Positions 10,121-20,295 of a DNA stretch of 64,000 nucleotides are shown one piece after another; within the stretch, counting starts at the first letter, position 1; the number at the start of each line of letters is the position of its first letter. The notes beneath the pieces were generated by a model. The model saw nothing but the letters and a program-made list of their open reading frames with translations. It was not told where the DNA came from and ran no database searches. The DNA is taken from contig NW_006920877.1 of NCBI RefSeq assembly GCF_000417875.1, positions 557,085 to 621,084 of the forward strand. The letters are read 5' to 3'. Both the position numbers and the translations under genes were made by a program. The DNA is from Pseudozyma flocculosa PF-1. Lineage: Eukaryota > Basidiomycota > Ustilaginomycetes > Ustilaginales > Ustilaginaceae.

Positions 10121-11148
10121 CGTCGATTGACTTTGGAGTGGTGCAGCTGTGTATGTGTGTGTCTGCGGTGGTGTAGGGTGGCGTGGTGCTCAAGATAGGA
10201 CGGTGGTGGTGGCGAAGGACGAGTGGTCGAGGACGACGGCTTATATCTCGCCCTCCGCCTCGCACTCCTCCCCACCCCTCTCTTGTCCGTCAAGCGGGGA
10301 GTGAGACGGCCAAGCGAGCGGGAGGCTGTGCAATCCCTCCACCGTTTCACAAGAGCCGAGCAAGCGGCCGGGGGGCAGGGCGAGGGGCGGGTAAAGCGGG
10401 GCCAGGTCGAGCTCGTCGACCGCACGGTAGGTCAGGGTAGGCCAGGCCAGGGTGAAGACGGCAGGCGGGGTCGTCATCGTCTCGCCTCGACCCGAGTCAA
10501 GCCTCGCCGCGCAAACCCAGGCCAGGCCAGGCCCGGCTATGTAGACAAGCTCGCTGCTTCAAGCAGATGCATCAGGCAGAAGCAGGACAAGGCCGCGCCG
10601 GCTCATTCAGGCTTCTCTCCACCTCACGCTCGGGAACCAGGCTAGGCTTGGCCAAGCGGGGGGCGGCATAAAGGCCCCAACGGCCGAGGTGAGGAGGGAC
10701 GAGGGAAGAGGGTCCGACGACGGACTACGTCATGATCCCCCCCTCGGCGAATGTCACGCGACGGAGGAACGAGGATTGCGGGGTGAAAGCGTAGGGCCAG
10801 GGCGGGGTTTGACTGTGCGTCTGTATGTCTGGCTTGGCAAGCGAAGCAGGCGGGGGCGAGAAGGGGCGAGGCAGCAAGGGCGAACGTGAGGGGTTTAAAG
10901 CTGCGCCACTGAGGCAAGCCAAGAGGCTATTTCCGGCATCAGTCCTGTCGAGCTCTCTCTTGCACAGCGGCTTGCTCTGCTGCTATCACACAGACTGCTG
11001 TCAAGGATGCTTGTTTCAAGCGCTGCTGCTGCATGCTGTTGCGACACCTGCCTGTTCTCTGTTGGCTGTGCACATCTGCAGAGCAGGCAGGAAGTAGCAA
11101 GGGAGCCTGCAACAGTCCCCTCTCACTCAACACCATGAACCCACCTCC
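10121..11148. other. Promoter of the cysteine-rich gene plus gene-free sequence
   Basis: About 1 kb. The left part is the minus-strand promoter (TATA core at 10238-10245, GGT/CCA repeats in the leader). From about 10370 to 10650 the sequence is rich in AGGC/GGCC motifs (GGCCAGGCCAGG). From about 10920 base composition becomes noticeably less GC-rich and continues so into the broken coding region beyond. No gene seen. Confidence 0.5.
10238..10247 (-). promoter_or_regulatory. TATA-like element of the cysteine-rich secreted gene
   Basis: On the minus strand it reads GATATAAGCC, about 120 bases before the ATG at 10120. The TATAAGCC core is shared with the GH30 gene and the secreted gene at 53582. 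Confidence 0.45.
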
Positions 11149-11862
11149 TTGCTGTTGAAGATGCTTCAACAAGTCCTTGAAGAAGGAGACATCCAACATT
11201 CTTTGTGGCAGCTTCAAGCAGCAGACTACTGGGCTGCAACAGCACCAGTGGATGTTGTACTTGAGCTCTTCAGAAAGTGTGGCAGCATTGCGGTCGAGCC
11301 AGAACCGAGTCCCCAAAGGGCCAAACCGCCAGAACGGTATCGACAGCTTCGACACGCATCGTCACCAATCTTTTGCCATTACCCTCCGCGGCAAAGCCAA
11401 CAGCCGGTGCTACAGGGTACGGCCGAAGCTGTGCCAAGCTCTGGTCGAACGACACGGCATCGACGACACTGCTGGGATTGAGCTTCCAGGCGCCCAGCCG
11501 GAGCACTTTGCACTTTTCAACGGGAGAGGAAGGCCTTCTTCCGGTACACCGCCAGAGGTCTGGGGGTGTATGTGCTCCCGGCTTCCTTCGAAAAGTTCGA
11601 GGAAGTCGGGAGGCAGCAGGCCAAGGCAAGCAAGCTCATCCTCGAGCTCTTGCCTCTGCTCATCAAGGTATTTGCCCGCCAGAGGGGGCAGTACTGGGCT
11701 GCTTTCAACCAGCTCCACATGGCAACGGCACCGGCACACATTAAGGCGAGCCTGGCTGAGGTGGAGAAAACGGCAAAGGAACTTGAGGGCACGGCTCGAA
11801 GGGCACGGAAGCTTCAGCGTATGGGCTGGCTCATCGCCAGTCGGTATCCACCGGCAGCATAG
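11149..11862 (+). pseudogene. Frame-broken coding relic, family not recognised
   Basis: Protein-like sequence appears in successive frames. Frame 1 covers about 11149-11300 (KMLQQVLEEGDIQHSLWQLQ). Frame 2 covers about 11300-11510 (NGIDSFDTHRHQSFAITLRG, then CYRVRPKLCQALVERHGIDD). Frame 1 resumes from about 11515 to 11862 (KAFFRYTARGLGVYVLP, then a helical Lys/Glu-rich tail ending at TAG). No good intron borders explain the switches, so two small indels in a former gene or mobile-element ORF are the simplest reading. Base composition is less GC-rich than the neighbours, which suggests foreign or old repetitive origin. Open frames also exist on the minus strand here (for example 11270-11629), so the sense strand is not certain. 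I have not joined or restored the frames. Confidence 0.35.
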
Positions 11863-12212
11863 GCACCCACCACGCCACCTGTGTCCATTGTCCGCTTTGT
11901 CAAAGTTCGCCCCACAGTTAGCCCCTTCTCAGCATCAGCAGCTTCCCTGACCTCGTCGATCTCTCTGCTGAACAAAAAGGGCGGGTCAATCATTGAAACA
12001 TCGCACCATTTTCCGACAGAGCACATGCAGGCAATCAAGATGCGAGTTTGATGAAGAAGGGGATGCGAGTTTGATGAAGAAGGGGATACAAGTACAGCAT
12101 GAAGAATCAACGAGGAGATGCGCGGGAGGGGGATGTGAGGACGGTCCATGAGGGGTGGTAGATGCCATGGGAATGCAGGAACGAAGCGAGGGCGTGAGGA
12201 GGGCCGACTGGG
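11863..12212. other. Gene-free stretch between relic and ERO1 3' end
   Basis: 350 bases, comparatively AT-rich, containing the 23-base tandem duplication at 12040-12085. It presumably includes the ERO1 3' untranslated region. No gene seen. Confidence 0.5.
12040..12085. repeat. 23-bp direct tandem duplication
   Basis: Two exact copies of ATGCGAGTTTGATGAAGAAG plus GGG (12040-12062 and 12063-12085), adjacent to the less GC-rich relic region. Confidence 0.9.
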
Positions 12213-14370
12213 TCACAGCTCCGTCTTGCTGGGATGGCGAGCGGCGTCGTTACCACGTGCCGTCACCGTCGACCTGATGCCGAGTCCTTGGAGGCAGTGG
12301 TCGACGGATCGCCTGCATCCCTCGACACCTCGCTCCAGCCGGACTGTCAGCCAGTCGAGTGCCAGCTTGAGCCACGCCTGCGCCCTGGCGAGCGGCGAGG
12401 CGCCGTCCTCTCCGGTGGCGTCGGCCGGGTGCTGCTGCTGCTGCTGGTGTCGCTGCTGTTCCTTCCGAGCGTTGGCGCCCTTACCGGCCGGAGACGACGG
12501 CCCGCTCTGGCGTCGCTTGACGGCCGTCGGGTCGGCAGGGGTGCGCTCCTTTGCCTCCTTGGACGGTGCGGGGCTGGCGCTCGGTGACGAGCCGGCGATG
12601 GCCGACGGAGGTGCACCGACAGAGCTGGCCTGCTCGCTCTTCGACTTCGTGTCCGGAAATGCGTTCGACTGCGGCCGCTTTGCCTCGAGGGCCAGCTTGC
12701 GCTGCTCCTGGTACATTTCCCGGAACGTCTCGACGGCGCGCAGGCTCTCTGCGACGCGGTGCGCGGCGTTGACGAGCGACACGAGCTCGCTCCTCTGCAG
12801 GCGCACCGGCTTGCGCTCGCCGGCCTCGTTGCCGTTGAAGAGGAGCTTGAGCGCGGTGCCGATGCCGTTGACCTGGAGCTTGCCCCACAGGCGGCACTTG
12901 TCGCAGCCGACGCAGTCCATGATGCTCGACACGTTGCGGAAGTGCTGGCGGAACTGCTGCTTGAGCTCAAACGACTCGCGCGTCTGGCCGCTAAACATCT
13001 GCGCCTCGTCAAACGTGCTGGGGCACTCGCGGGCGTTGTGGATGACGCGGTCCAGCTGCTCAATCGTCTGCCGGTCGGTGATCCGGTCGCCCGAGTCGAG
13101 CGAGAAGCCCTCGGTCGAGTCGCCCAGCCGCGACAGCGCGCGCATCAGCAGCACGTAGTCAAAGTAGACGTTCTGCAGCCGCTCCGGGTGCTCGGCGATG
13201 CGCGTGATGAAGCACTCGAGGTTGGGCGACCACTGGCCCGTCTTCTGGTCAAGGAACTCGTGGCAGATGTGGATCGAGATCGAGGCGTGCAGCCCGCTGA
13301 TGAGGCGGTAGAAAACGCGCTTCTCGAGGCATTGCTCGTTCTCGCCGCTGTCCGAGGGGGCTTGGAGCGAGGCCATCAGGCTGCTGAGGCCCGCCGGCCC
13401 TCCAAGCGCCGACGAGCCAGACAGGAGGCTCTTGTCGATGAACCCGCTGCCTCCCGAGGACAGAGGCCGGGCCGGCTCGACAAACTTGACGCCCTCGAAG
13501 CAATTCTCCTCGTAGATCGACTTCCACACGCGGTTGGCGCTGGGCCCGGCGTAGCCGGTGAAGCGCTCCGGATTCTTCAGGAGGTCGACATAGACGGCGT
13601 CGGACGAGTTCTCGTCGTCGAGGTGGCAGAACTCGGTCGAGGAGCACGAGCACGACGTGTCCGAGGAGCCCGGCGTGACCTCGGACGGCGCCGCAGTGGT
13701 GACCGAGCTGAGCCGCTTCGAGCGGAACTCTTCCGGGATCTCGGACTGCAGGGAACGGGGGCGCCGAAGGGGAGGAGGAGAAGGAGCGGAGTATCAGCCG
13801 CCGTTCGCATAGTACTGCGCTGCCGTCTCGCTTTGTGGGACCACGCCAACTCACCTCGTCGGACGTCTCGACGCTGCATGCGCGGTTCATACAGAGGCCG
13901 TTTTCGTTCCAGTAAGGGCACTCTTTAAAGAGGTCGACCTTGTAGTAGCGGAAAAAGTCGGTCTTCCTGAGGTCGTCGATGCGGCGGAAGAATTGGCTGT
14001 TGATGGTCTCGACGGTCTCAAAGTCGCAGGATGCGTCTTCGATCTTGCCGGTAGGCTTGCAGATGTCTTCCGAGGCGAACAGCTCGCTCTTGTCCGACGA
14101 CGAGGACGTGGAGGCGAAGGGCGAGGTGTGCTGCTGGTGCTGCCTGGACTTCTGCGGTGCGGTAAGGACCTGCTGGAGGAACTGTGCGCCTCTTGCATCT
14201 GGATCGGTCGAGGCCTTGAAGAGAGCGGGGGTGCCTTGGGCATTGATGCTGACGGCGGAGAGGACGAGGCAGGACAGAGTGGCCAGGAGCAAGAGCAGTG
14301 GCAAGAAGGAGCGGGCCAGGTGGCGAGTCCGCTGCGGCTTGCCGCACGGGCGGTGTGAGCTCGAGGCCAT
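12213..14370 (-). CDS. ERO1: ER oxidoreductin 1 (thiol oxidase)
   Basis: Two exons, 14370-13855 and 13745-12213, joined in phase 0 (GTGAGT...CTGCAG); 682 residues. An N-terminal hydrophobic segment (FLPLLLLLATLSCLVLSA) serves as signal or anchor for the ER. Family landmarks are the N-terminal cysteine region (SCSCSSTEFCHL, NENGLCMNRAC), WKSIYEENCF, and the FAD-proximal active site CVGCDKCRLWGK with Cys450/Cys453/Cys456. Ero1 oxidises protein disulfide isomerase and passes electrons through FAD to oxygen, driving disulfide formation for secreted proteins such as the cysteine-rich product encoded nearby. The C-terminal ~130 residues are a low-complexity, Gln/Ser/Lys-rich tail, longer than in yeast. 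The gene is divergent from DAM1. Confidence 0.95.
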
Positions 14371-15159
14371 GGCCGTCGACTTTGTCGCGAAGGACAGGCC
14401 CTACTGCGGGATTCAGAGAGGGGGAGCTGCGATGCGAGCAAGAACCGTTGGCGTGCGAAGTGGCCGTGGTAGTTTGGAGAGGAGAGGCCTCGTGAGATCG
14501 AGCGACGAGGTCCGGGAAGAGGGTCGTGATGGTCCGGGTACGAAGGGAGCAAAGAGGCGGTGGACGTCGAGCAGTAGGTTGGTGGTTGCGAAGAGGGAAG
14601 TCTCGGTGGTGGTCGATTACAGGGGCGAGGATAGAAGAGAGTGGTCGGTGGGGGGGTTGTGGGACTTGTGTTGGAGGCAGGTAGAAAGAGGGGCGAGGCC
14701 GGGAATGGCCGTTGCAGCAGCAGCCCGAGGACGAGAAGCCCTAACCCCGGGCGGCCTGACTTTCTGAATTGTGGGTGGCGGCCGCGGGAAGGCGGCAGAG
14801 GGCGGGACCCTTGGCCTGCACTCGTTGGGCGCCCCTGCCAGCGCCCTGCCAGCGCCCTGCCAGCGCCACGCCAGCGCGCAGGCCCTTGCATCCGCAACCC
14901 ACCCCGCCGACGTGGAGGCTCGCCGGGGCTTCCCATACCTTCGAAACCGTATCGGGACCAGTACTCCCGATCCAGCCTCGAATCACGCGTGCCGCGTCGT
15001 CGAGCGAGGGCCCAACACACCGGAGAGCAACACGGCCCCGCTCGACGGTTGCCTTGACCCTCCGCCGCCCATCACACCGCAGTCTACGACCACCGCCATC
15101 GTCACCATCGTCACCACCGCCACCACCGCCACCACCGCCACCATCGCCACCGACAAGCC
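14371..15159. promoter_or_regulatory. Divergent promoter ERO1 / DAM1
   Basis: About 790 bases. It includes a direct repeat of GCCAGCGCCCT/GCCAGCGCCAC units at about 14837-14880 and an (ACC) microsatellite leader at 15100-15150 just before DAM1. No TATA box or gene seen. Confidence 0.5.
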
Positions 15160-16416
15160 ATGGCCACGATAAAGAGACCCACCACGCCGCTGCGGCGTAT
15201 CTCGCGCGGCTCGCTCAACGCCCTCTCTCACTCGCGCGGCCCCTCGTCCAGCACGCCCCTCTCGTTCCTCGAGCGCGCCCTGGCCGACCTGGTCGACGAG
15301 ACCTCGGTCCTCCAGGCCAACCTCGAGCAGGTCGAAGACATCCAGGATGCACTCGGCACCTTCAACGAGAACTTTGCCATGTACATGTACGGTCTCAGGA
15401 TGAATGCCTGGTGCGTCGCGTGGCCAGAGGCGCCTACCGAGGAGAGCTTCAAGCGCGCAGAGCAGAGATTCAGTGAGTATATATCCTCCTCCCGGCATCA
15501 GCGACACGGACCTTGCCTACCGGTTGCTGACGAACATGGCTTCCAAACCTCTGGCCACGTCTTGGCTCCCCGAACGTGCGACAGCCCAACAGGCGGAGCA
15601 CTACGCAGCCCAGCAGCACCTTCAATCGACCATCCAAGGCTCGCACCCGTACGGCCACGGCAGCGATCTGTCAATGTACGGCGGTTCCTCTGCGGCCGGA
15701 ACAGGCGGCGGCGGTGCAGGCATGAACCCGGCCGACCAGACCTATGTCACTGCCGACGACGAGAGCGTCTACCCCGAGCCTATCAACGTCCCCGCCCACG
15801 GGGCCCAGCAACCACTCAAGAGCGCGCTCAAGCCCGCCCTCAAGAAGGGCACCACGGGAGCGGCGACAGCGGCGTCAGGCTCGACAGCCAAACCGGCGAC
15901 AGCGGCGGCCAAGGGCAAGATGACGCTGGCGCAGAAAAGAAAGCGCGAGGCCTATTCGGACGAGATTATCGAGACGCTGCCGCTCGAGTTCCGCGGCAGC
16001 GATCCCAAGGCCAACAGCGTGGCCAAGGGCACCATCATGGCGCTCATCGCGGCGGGCAAGAAGGGCATCCGAGGTGAGCATGCGGCGTGCCCGTCGACAC
16101 AGAAGCCGACGCCGTGCGACTCACCATCCCTCTTGGCGACCCTTTCCCTTGCAGCCGCCGAGATTGTCAAATCGCCGGACATGCCGCAGGCCAAGGTCAA
16201 CAAGACGTTAATTGCCTTGGTCGCCGCCAAGCATGCCACCAAAGTGTCGAACAATGTGAGTCGAAGGGCGGGCCAAAGCGAGGCGCTCGATGTGGTGAAT
16301 AGACGCTGACTGGACCCGGTCTTGCTGGTCGCTGCTCTGGCCATGGACGTCGCCCTCGCGTCGCACAGGGCGTCGTGTATATGCTCGATCCGGCGCGGCA
16401 TTCAAACCTGCCCTGA
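15160..16416 (+). CDS. DAM1: DASH complex subunit Dam1
   Basis: Four exons: 15160-15472, 15585-16073, 16155-16255 and 16369-16416 (951 bases, 316 residues). The N-terminal third is the Dam1 domain: LERALADLVDETSVLQANLE, LGTFNENFAMYMYGLRMNAW, PEAPTEESF. The DASH complex forms rings around microtubules at fungal kinetochores and couples them to chromosomes. A disordered Gly/Ala-rich linker follows. A second conserved block then begins near residue 245: DEIIETLPLEFRG, then PDMPQAKVNKTLIALVAAKH. It resembles a small winged-helix-like fold seen as an extension in filamentous fungal Dam1-like proteins (from memory, moderate certainty) and absent from the short yeast form. Exon joins rest on phase and on continuity of these blocks. 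Confidence 0.85.
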
Positions 16417-16632
16417 CCCTCGGCCCTTGTCCTCGCAGGCACTCTTCCGGCGTCTCTGGCCGGTTGTAACACTACTCTCTTTGTCGGTTGCGGCTCCATC
16501 TCTTATCGTGTACGATGCAAGCAACTTGTTTCTTCCTCTTTCTCGTTGGCTCTTCTACACTCTTCTCTGCGCAAATCGGTCGAAACAAGACGGGAGCAGC
16601 AAAGGGCCGGGGACCGCTGGAGCGACGTCGTT

Positions 16633-17241
16633 TCACTCGGGCTTCTTGCGTCCCTCCTTTTCGGCCTTTTCATCCTTGATATCCTGCCTCCTCTGTGAGC
16701 GCTCGCGCTCCATTTCCATGCCCTCCTTTGTGAGCTTGCCGTCCGGGTCGTCGGCGACCTTGGCCATTGCGTCAAAGTCGAGGTTCTCGGCCTTTGTCGA
16801 GAGGCGCTGGCGGGCGTGGTGGTCGAGGTTGAGCTCTGGGTCGGTGAAGAGGTGTCGGAAGCCAAAGAAGAGGGCCAGGCTGGCAATGGCGCCCGTAAAG
16901 AGGAAGAGGGGCGTGATCTCGGGCCGCTGCATCGTCTGCTTGAGCTGTGCGTCGTCGTCGTTGTGGGTTGCGGCGGGTCGGTTGGCAAGAGAGGCAAAAG
17001 GGGAGCAAGTCAGGGTCAAAGCGGCCGCCAGAAGAGGAGAGGAGAGGCTGGGCTCATATTCGAGGGAGCGGACAGGCAGGCAGGCAGCTACACTCACACC
17101 GGCGGCCTTTGCGCGGGACTGGTCATCGAAGCGACGAGGGGTCGAGGAAAAGAGGCGGCGGGTCGGACCGGTCGCCGCCGTCCCCATAGGCGCCGGTCGC
17201 GCTGCGAGGACGAGGTTGCGGAGGCTCCGTGGGGCGGCCAT
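16633..17241 (-). CDS. B12D/NDUFA4-like small mitochondrial membrane protein
   Basis: Predicted exons 17241-17098 and 16944-16633 give 151 residues. The N-terminus is a classic mitochondrial presequence (MAAPRSLRNLVLAARP...RRLFSSTPRRF). It is followed by RPEITPLFLFTGAIASLALF, with the pattern of the B12D/MLRQ family (NDUFA4/COXFA4: 'P-E-x-x-PL' before one membrane helix, then 'DPEL'). Such proteins associate with cytochrome oxidase or complex I. The C-terminal 50 residues are charged (Lys/Glu/Arg). The intron 16945-17097 (GTGAGT...CACAG) is 153 bases, a multiple of three, and has no in-frame stop, so an unspliced message would encode a 202-residue protein. Family assignment is by pattern only. 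Confidence 0.65.
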   Translation of the reverse strand: MAAPRSLRNLVLAARPAPMGTAATGPTRRLFSSTPRRFDDQSRAKAAGVSVAACLPVRSLEYEPSLSSPLLAAALTLTCSPFASLANRPAATHNDDDAQLKQTMQRPEITPLFLFTGAIASLALFFGFRHLFTDPELNLDHHARQRLSTKAENLDFDAMAKVADDPDGKLTKEGMEMERERSQRRQDIKDEKAEKEGRKKPE

Positions 17242-18081
17242 TGTGAGCTGGATGTGGGTCTATCGGTTTCCTGGCGCGGATGGTGAGAGCGGGCGGAGGT
17301 CGAGGTCGTGGTCGAACGATGGTGATGGTGGTGGTGGCTCAGCTCGAAGGACGGCCAGTGAGGGAAGCGGTGGATGGATCGCCTGACCGCGACGGCCGGC
17401 GCCAGGCCCGGGGGCGAGGCGGGTACTGTACCTAGCAAGCTGCGAGGATTCGAGGAGGCAGCGCAGCATGATCCCCAACCTCTCTTTGCGGCGGCAACGG
17501 CAGGCAGGCTGGGCTGGCCGAGCCAGGGTCTCTGTCCGCCATGACTTCATACGGCAGCCGGCCCATGACCGTGTGCCCTTGAGCAGCGGCAACAAGCGGC
17601 AGCCCATTCGTGCATCGGGCAACAAGCCGAGCCAGGTTGGGTTCCCATCGATCGGGCTGTCCCGCGCTTGGCAGGCCACGTTGCGGCCGGCGCCGGCCTT
17701 TCCGACCGGCCTGTCCACGCTGCCCACCGGCGCCTCTTGCCTGTCGGATGCTTGCCGAAGGGGGACCGACATGCTGCTGGCGAGCACGCACGGCCAGGCC
17801 GACGAGGGCTGAGCTGGGTGGCTGTGTCGGGCTCCGTCTCTTCGTCGCGCGTAACCAGCAAGGTCCTCTCTGCGTCTCGTCTCTCGTCGACCTCCAGCGA
17901 ACGGCTTGCTGGCTCGCCCTTCTTCGACTCGTCCAGGATGGGCTCGCTCCTCTCCATCTTCGCGTCGACCACTCCCACCGACGACGCGCCACATTCCACC
18001 GGCTCCTCCTCCTCCTCCTCTTCGCCGCCTGCCTCGTTCGTCCCCTCGTCTGTCCCCCTAACCTTGCAACCTGCCGCAGCC
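17242..18081. promoter_or_regulatory. Divergent promoter, B12D-like gene / kelch gene
   Basis: 840 bases between the two chosen start codons. Open frames cross it on both strands but have no family resemblance. An in-frame ATG at 17938 would add 48 Ser-rich residues to the kelch protein. Confidence 0.45.
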
Positions 18082-19426
18082 ATGGCCACCTCGACGCTCC
18101 GCGCCACCTGGCGCCCGCTCAGTCTGCCCGCCGCCTCGGCGCACGCGCTGCAGCGCTCGTCGCAGAACGTCTCGATGATCTCGACCTCGACCTTTTACGT
18201 CTTTGGCGGCGAGCTCAAGCCCCGCACGCCCATCTCGGCCGACGTGCTGCGCGTCGCCTTCGATCGCGACCTGGCCAAGCCGGCCGACGTCTTGACCCAC
18301 GCTGCCCCCTCGTCCCCCGGCCAGGGCGACGCGGCCCAGTGGCCCGTGGCGAGGGTGGGCGCCCACCTGCTCCGCCACCCGGACCTCACAAAGACCTGCC
18401 TGCTCCTGTGGGGAGGCAGGGGCGGCAAGGAGATGGCGCCGCTGCCCTACTCGGACTACGAAGACGTGTGGGTTTTCGACCGCGACACGGCCAGCTGGTT
18501 CACCCTCGAGACGTCCGGCGACAAGCCGCCGATGCGCAGCTACGGCACCGCCGTCGGCATCCACGAGGCAAAGGACCGGGACAAGGTCTACGTCCACGCC
18601 GGCTGCCCCGTCCAGGGTCGCCTGGCCAGCCTGCACGTGCTCGACGTGGCGACGAGGAAGTGGACCAAGCTGCCCGACGCGCCCGGGCCCGCGAGGGGCG
18701 GTACGGCCATCACGACCATCGCCGCGCCCGGTGAACCAGCAAGGAAGCTGCTGGCCAGGTGGGGCGGCTTCTGCGGCCACGAGGTTGGCGGCCCGCTCGA
18801 CGTCTTTGACCCCAAGAGCAACGCGTGGAGCAGCCACGACGCCAAGGTCGAGGGCGAGGGCGTCGAGCCGTCCAAGAGGAGCGTGCACGGCTTCGTCGAG
18901 CTGTTTGGCGATCGCAAGGTGGCGACGGGCGGCGGCGAGGAGAAGCAGGCGCTGGCCGTCATGTTTATGGGCGAGGGCGAGGGCGCTCCCAAGGAGCTCG
19001 GACACGACGGCGCTGGCAAGGTGAGTGTCGGACCCGGTAGCACGGTGGCCTCTTGGGTGGCGCCCACGTCGGGCATGGCGCTGGCCTGCATCTGTCGCTG
19101 ATGGCTTGACTGACGTTGACGTCCCGCTGTTCTAACTCTGCCCATCACTTCGTTTTCGCTCGCTCGGTGGCCATGGCCGATATGCTGCTCAGTTCCTGTC
19201 GGACGCCTACCTGCTGCTGCGGTCCAAGTCGGGAGCGTACAGCTTCCAGCGGCTTTCGGTCGAGGGCAAGGTGCCCGAAGCGCGCGGCTGGTTTGGCTAC
19301 GACGCGCTGCCCCTCTCTGCGGGTGCGAGCGGTCACGGGCAGGATGGCACGCGGATCGTTGTCCAGGGTGGGCTCAACGAGCACAACGAGCGCCTGGGCG
19401 ATGGCTGGGTGCTCGACATTGTCTAG
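18082..19426 (+). CDS. Kelch-repeat beta-propeller protein
   Basis: Exons 18082-19020 and 19193-19426, phase 0; 390 residues. Kelch blades are recognisable by repeated hydrophobic-GG and spaced W/Y residues: FYVFGGELKPRTP, LLLWGGRGGK...DVWVFDRDTASW, KVYVHAGCPVQGRLASLHVLD...RKWTKL, LLARWGGFCGHEVGGPLDVFDPKSNAW, and IVVQGGLNEHNERLGDGWVLDI closing the propeller. Cytosolic single-domain kelch proteins of this type occur widely in fungi, with no agreed substrate; nitrile-specifier-like annotation in databases rests on the fold only. The start at 18082 was chosen because MATSTLRATWRPL begins just before the first blade and has a good context (GCAGCCATGG). Confidence 0.8.
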
Positions 19427-20295
19427 GTTGGCGGTGGCGAGTCAGCGCTGCGGGCGCTGTCGGTGGTGGTCAGCTAGGAAGTCATGGCCACTAGTCTGAG
19501 CTGGGCTGCGCTGCTATGTGACTACCAGAGTAGTCTGCGGCTTGCTTGCTTGCTTGCCGTCGTGTGCTGGGAACGCTGCGCTCGCTGTGGGTGCGTGTAT
19601 GAAGCGTGAAAGGAGGATCGATATGGAGGCGTCAGAGGGCCGTGCGGCAGCGTGGGGCTAGCCAAAGTGGAGGTCGTCGGAGGCAAAGGAGCGAGGCAGA
19701 GGTGCAAAGGTCGCTGGGCAGAAAAAGGGGCGGCAGCGGCAGCAGGCCATCATGACACGAGGCACGCGGCCAGGCGGCCAGGTGCAAGAGTGCAAGAAGC
19801 AGTCGGCAAGTGCGCGCCAGACGAAGGGGGGCAAGCCAGGCGGCCAGGCGGCCAGGCGGGCAGGGTTGGATCTCGCATGGCCCGCTTTGGCCTGGCCGGC
19901 TCAACCCACGCTGGCCTGCCCCCGCCTCGCCTCGACCCGCCTCGCATCACCTCGCCCGAGCTGAGAGGCGCGCCCACCCTCGTCTGGCCGCCGTCACCAC
20001 CACCACCACCACCGCCAGCCTCGCCTCTCACCACCTACCAACAACACCACCTCCTCGTCATCCTGGCCGACTCCTCACTCGACAGCACTGCACTGCACTG
20101 CTCACCGTGCACCATTGAGGATCGTCCACGCCCCTAGCCCCACCCTCGCCTGCTCCGATTGCCCCGGACGATAACAACCTCCGCACGCGACCCACACCGA
20201 CTCGCCTTTGCATTTCCAGCGCCATTCGCCGTGCTGCACCCTTTGCCACACCCATCGTCGCAGGACCACCCTTGCCTCCTGCTTCACGCCTAGCC
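19427..20295. other. Intergenic region, kelch gene to Rab gene
   Basis: About 870 bases. It contains a GGCCAGGCGGCCAGGCGG-type array (about 19770-19860) and a CA/CT-rich leader before the Rab gene with a CACCACCAC microsatellite at about 19995-20015. No gene seen. Confidence 0.5.

Noticed and set aside
15473..16077. Unspliced continuation of the first Dam1 frame (305 codons)
   Set aside because: After the GTGAGT at 15473 the frame loses protein-like character, while the next frame carries the conserved block and joins in phase at 15585.
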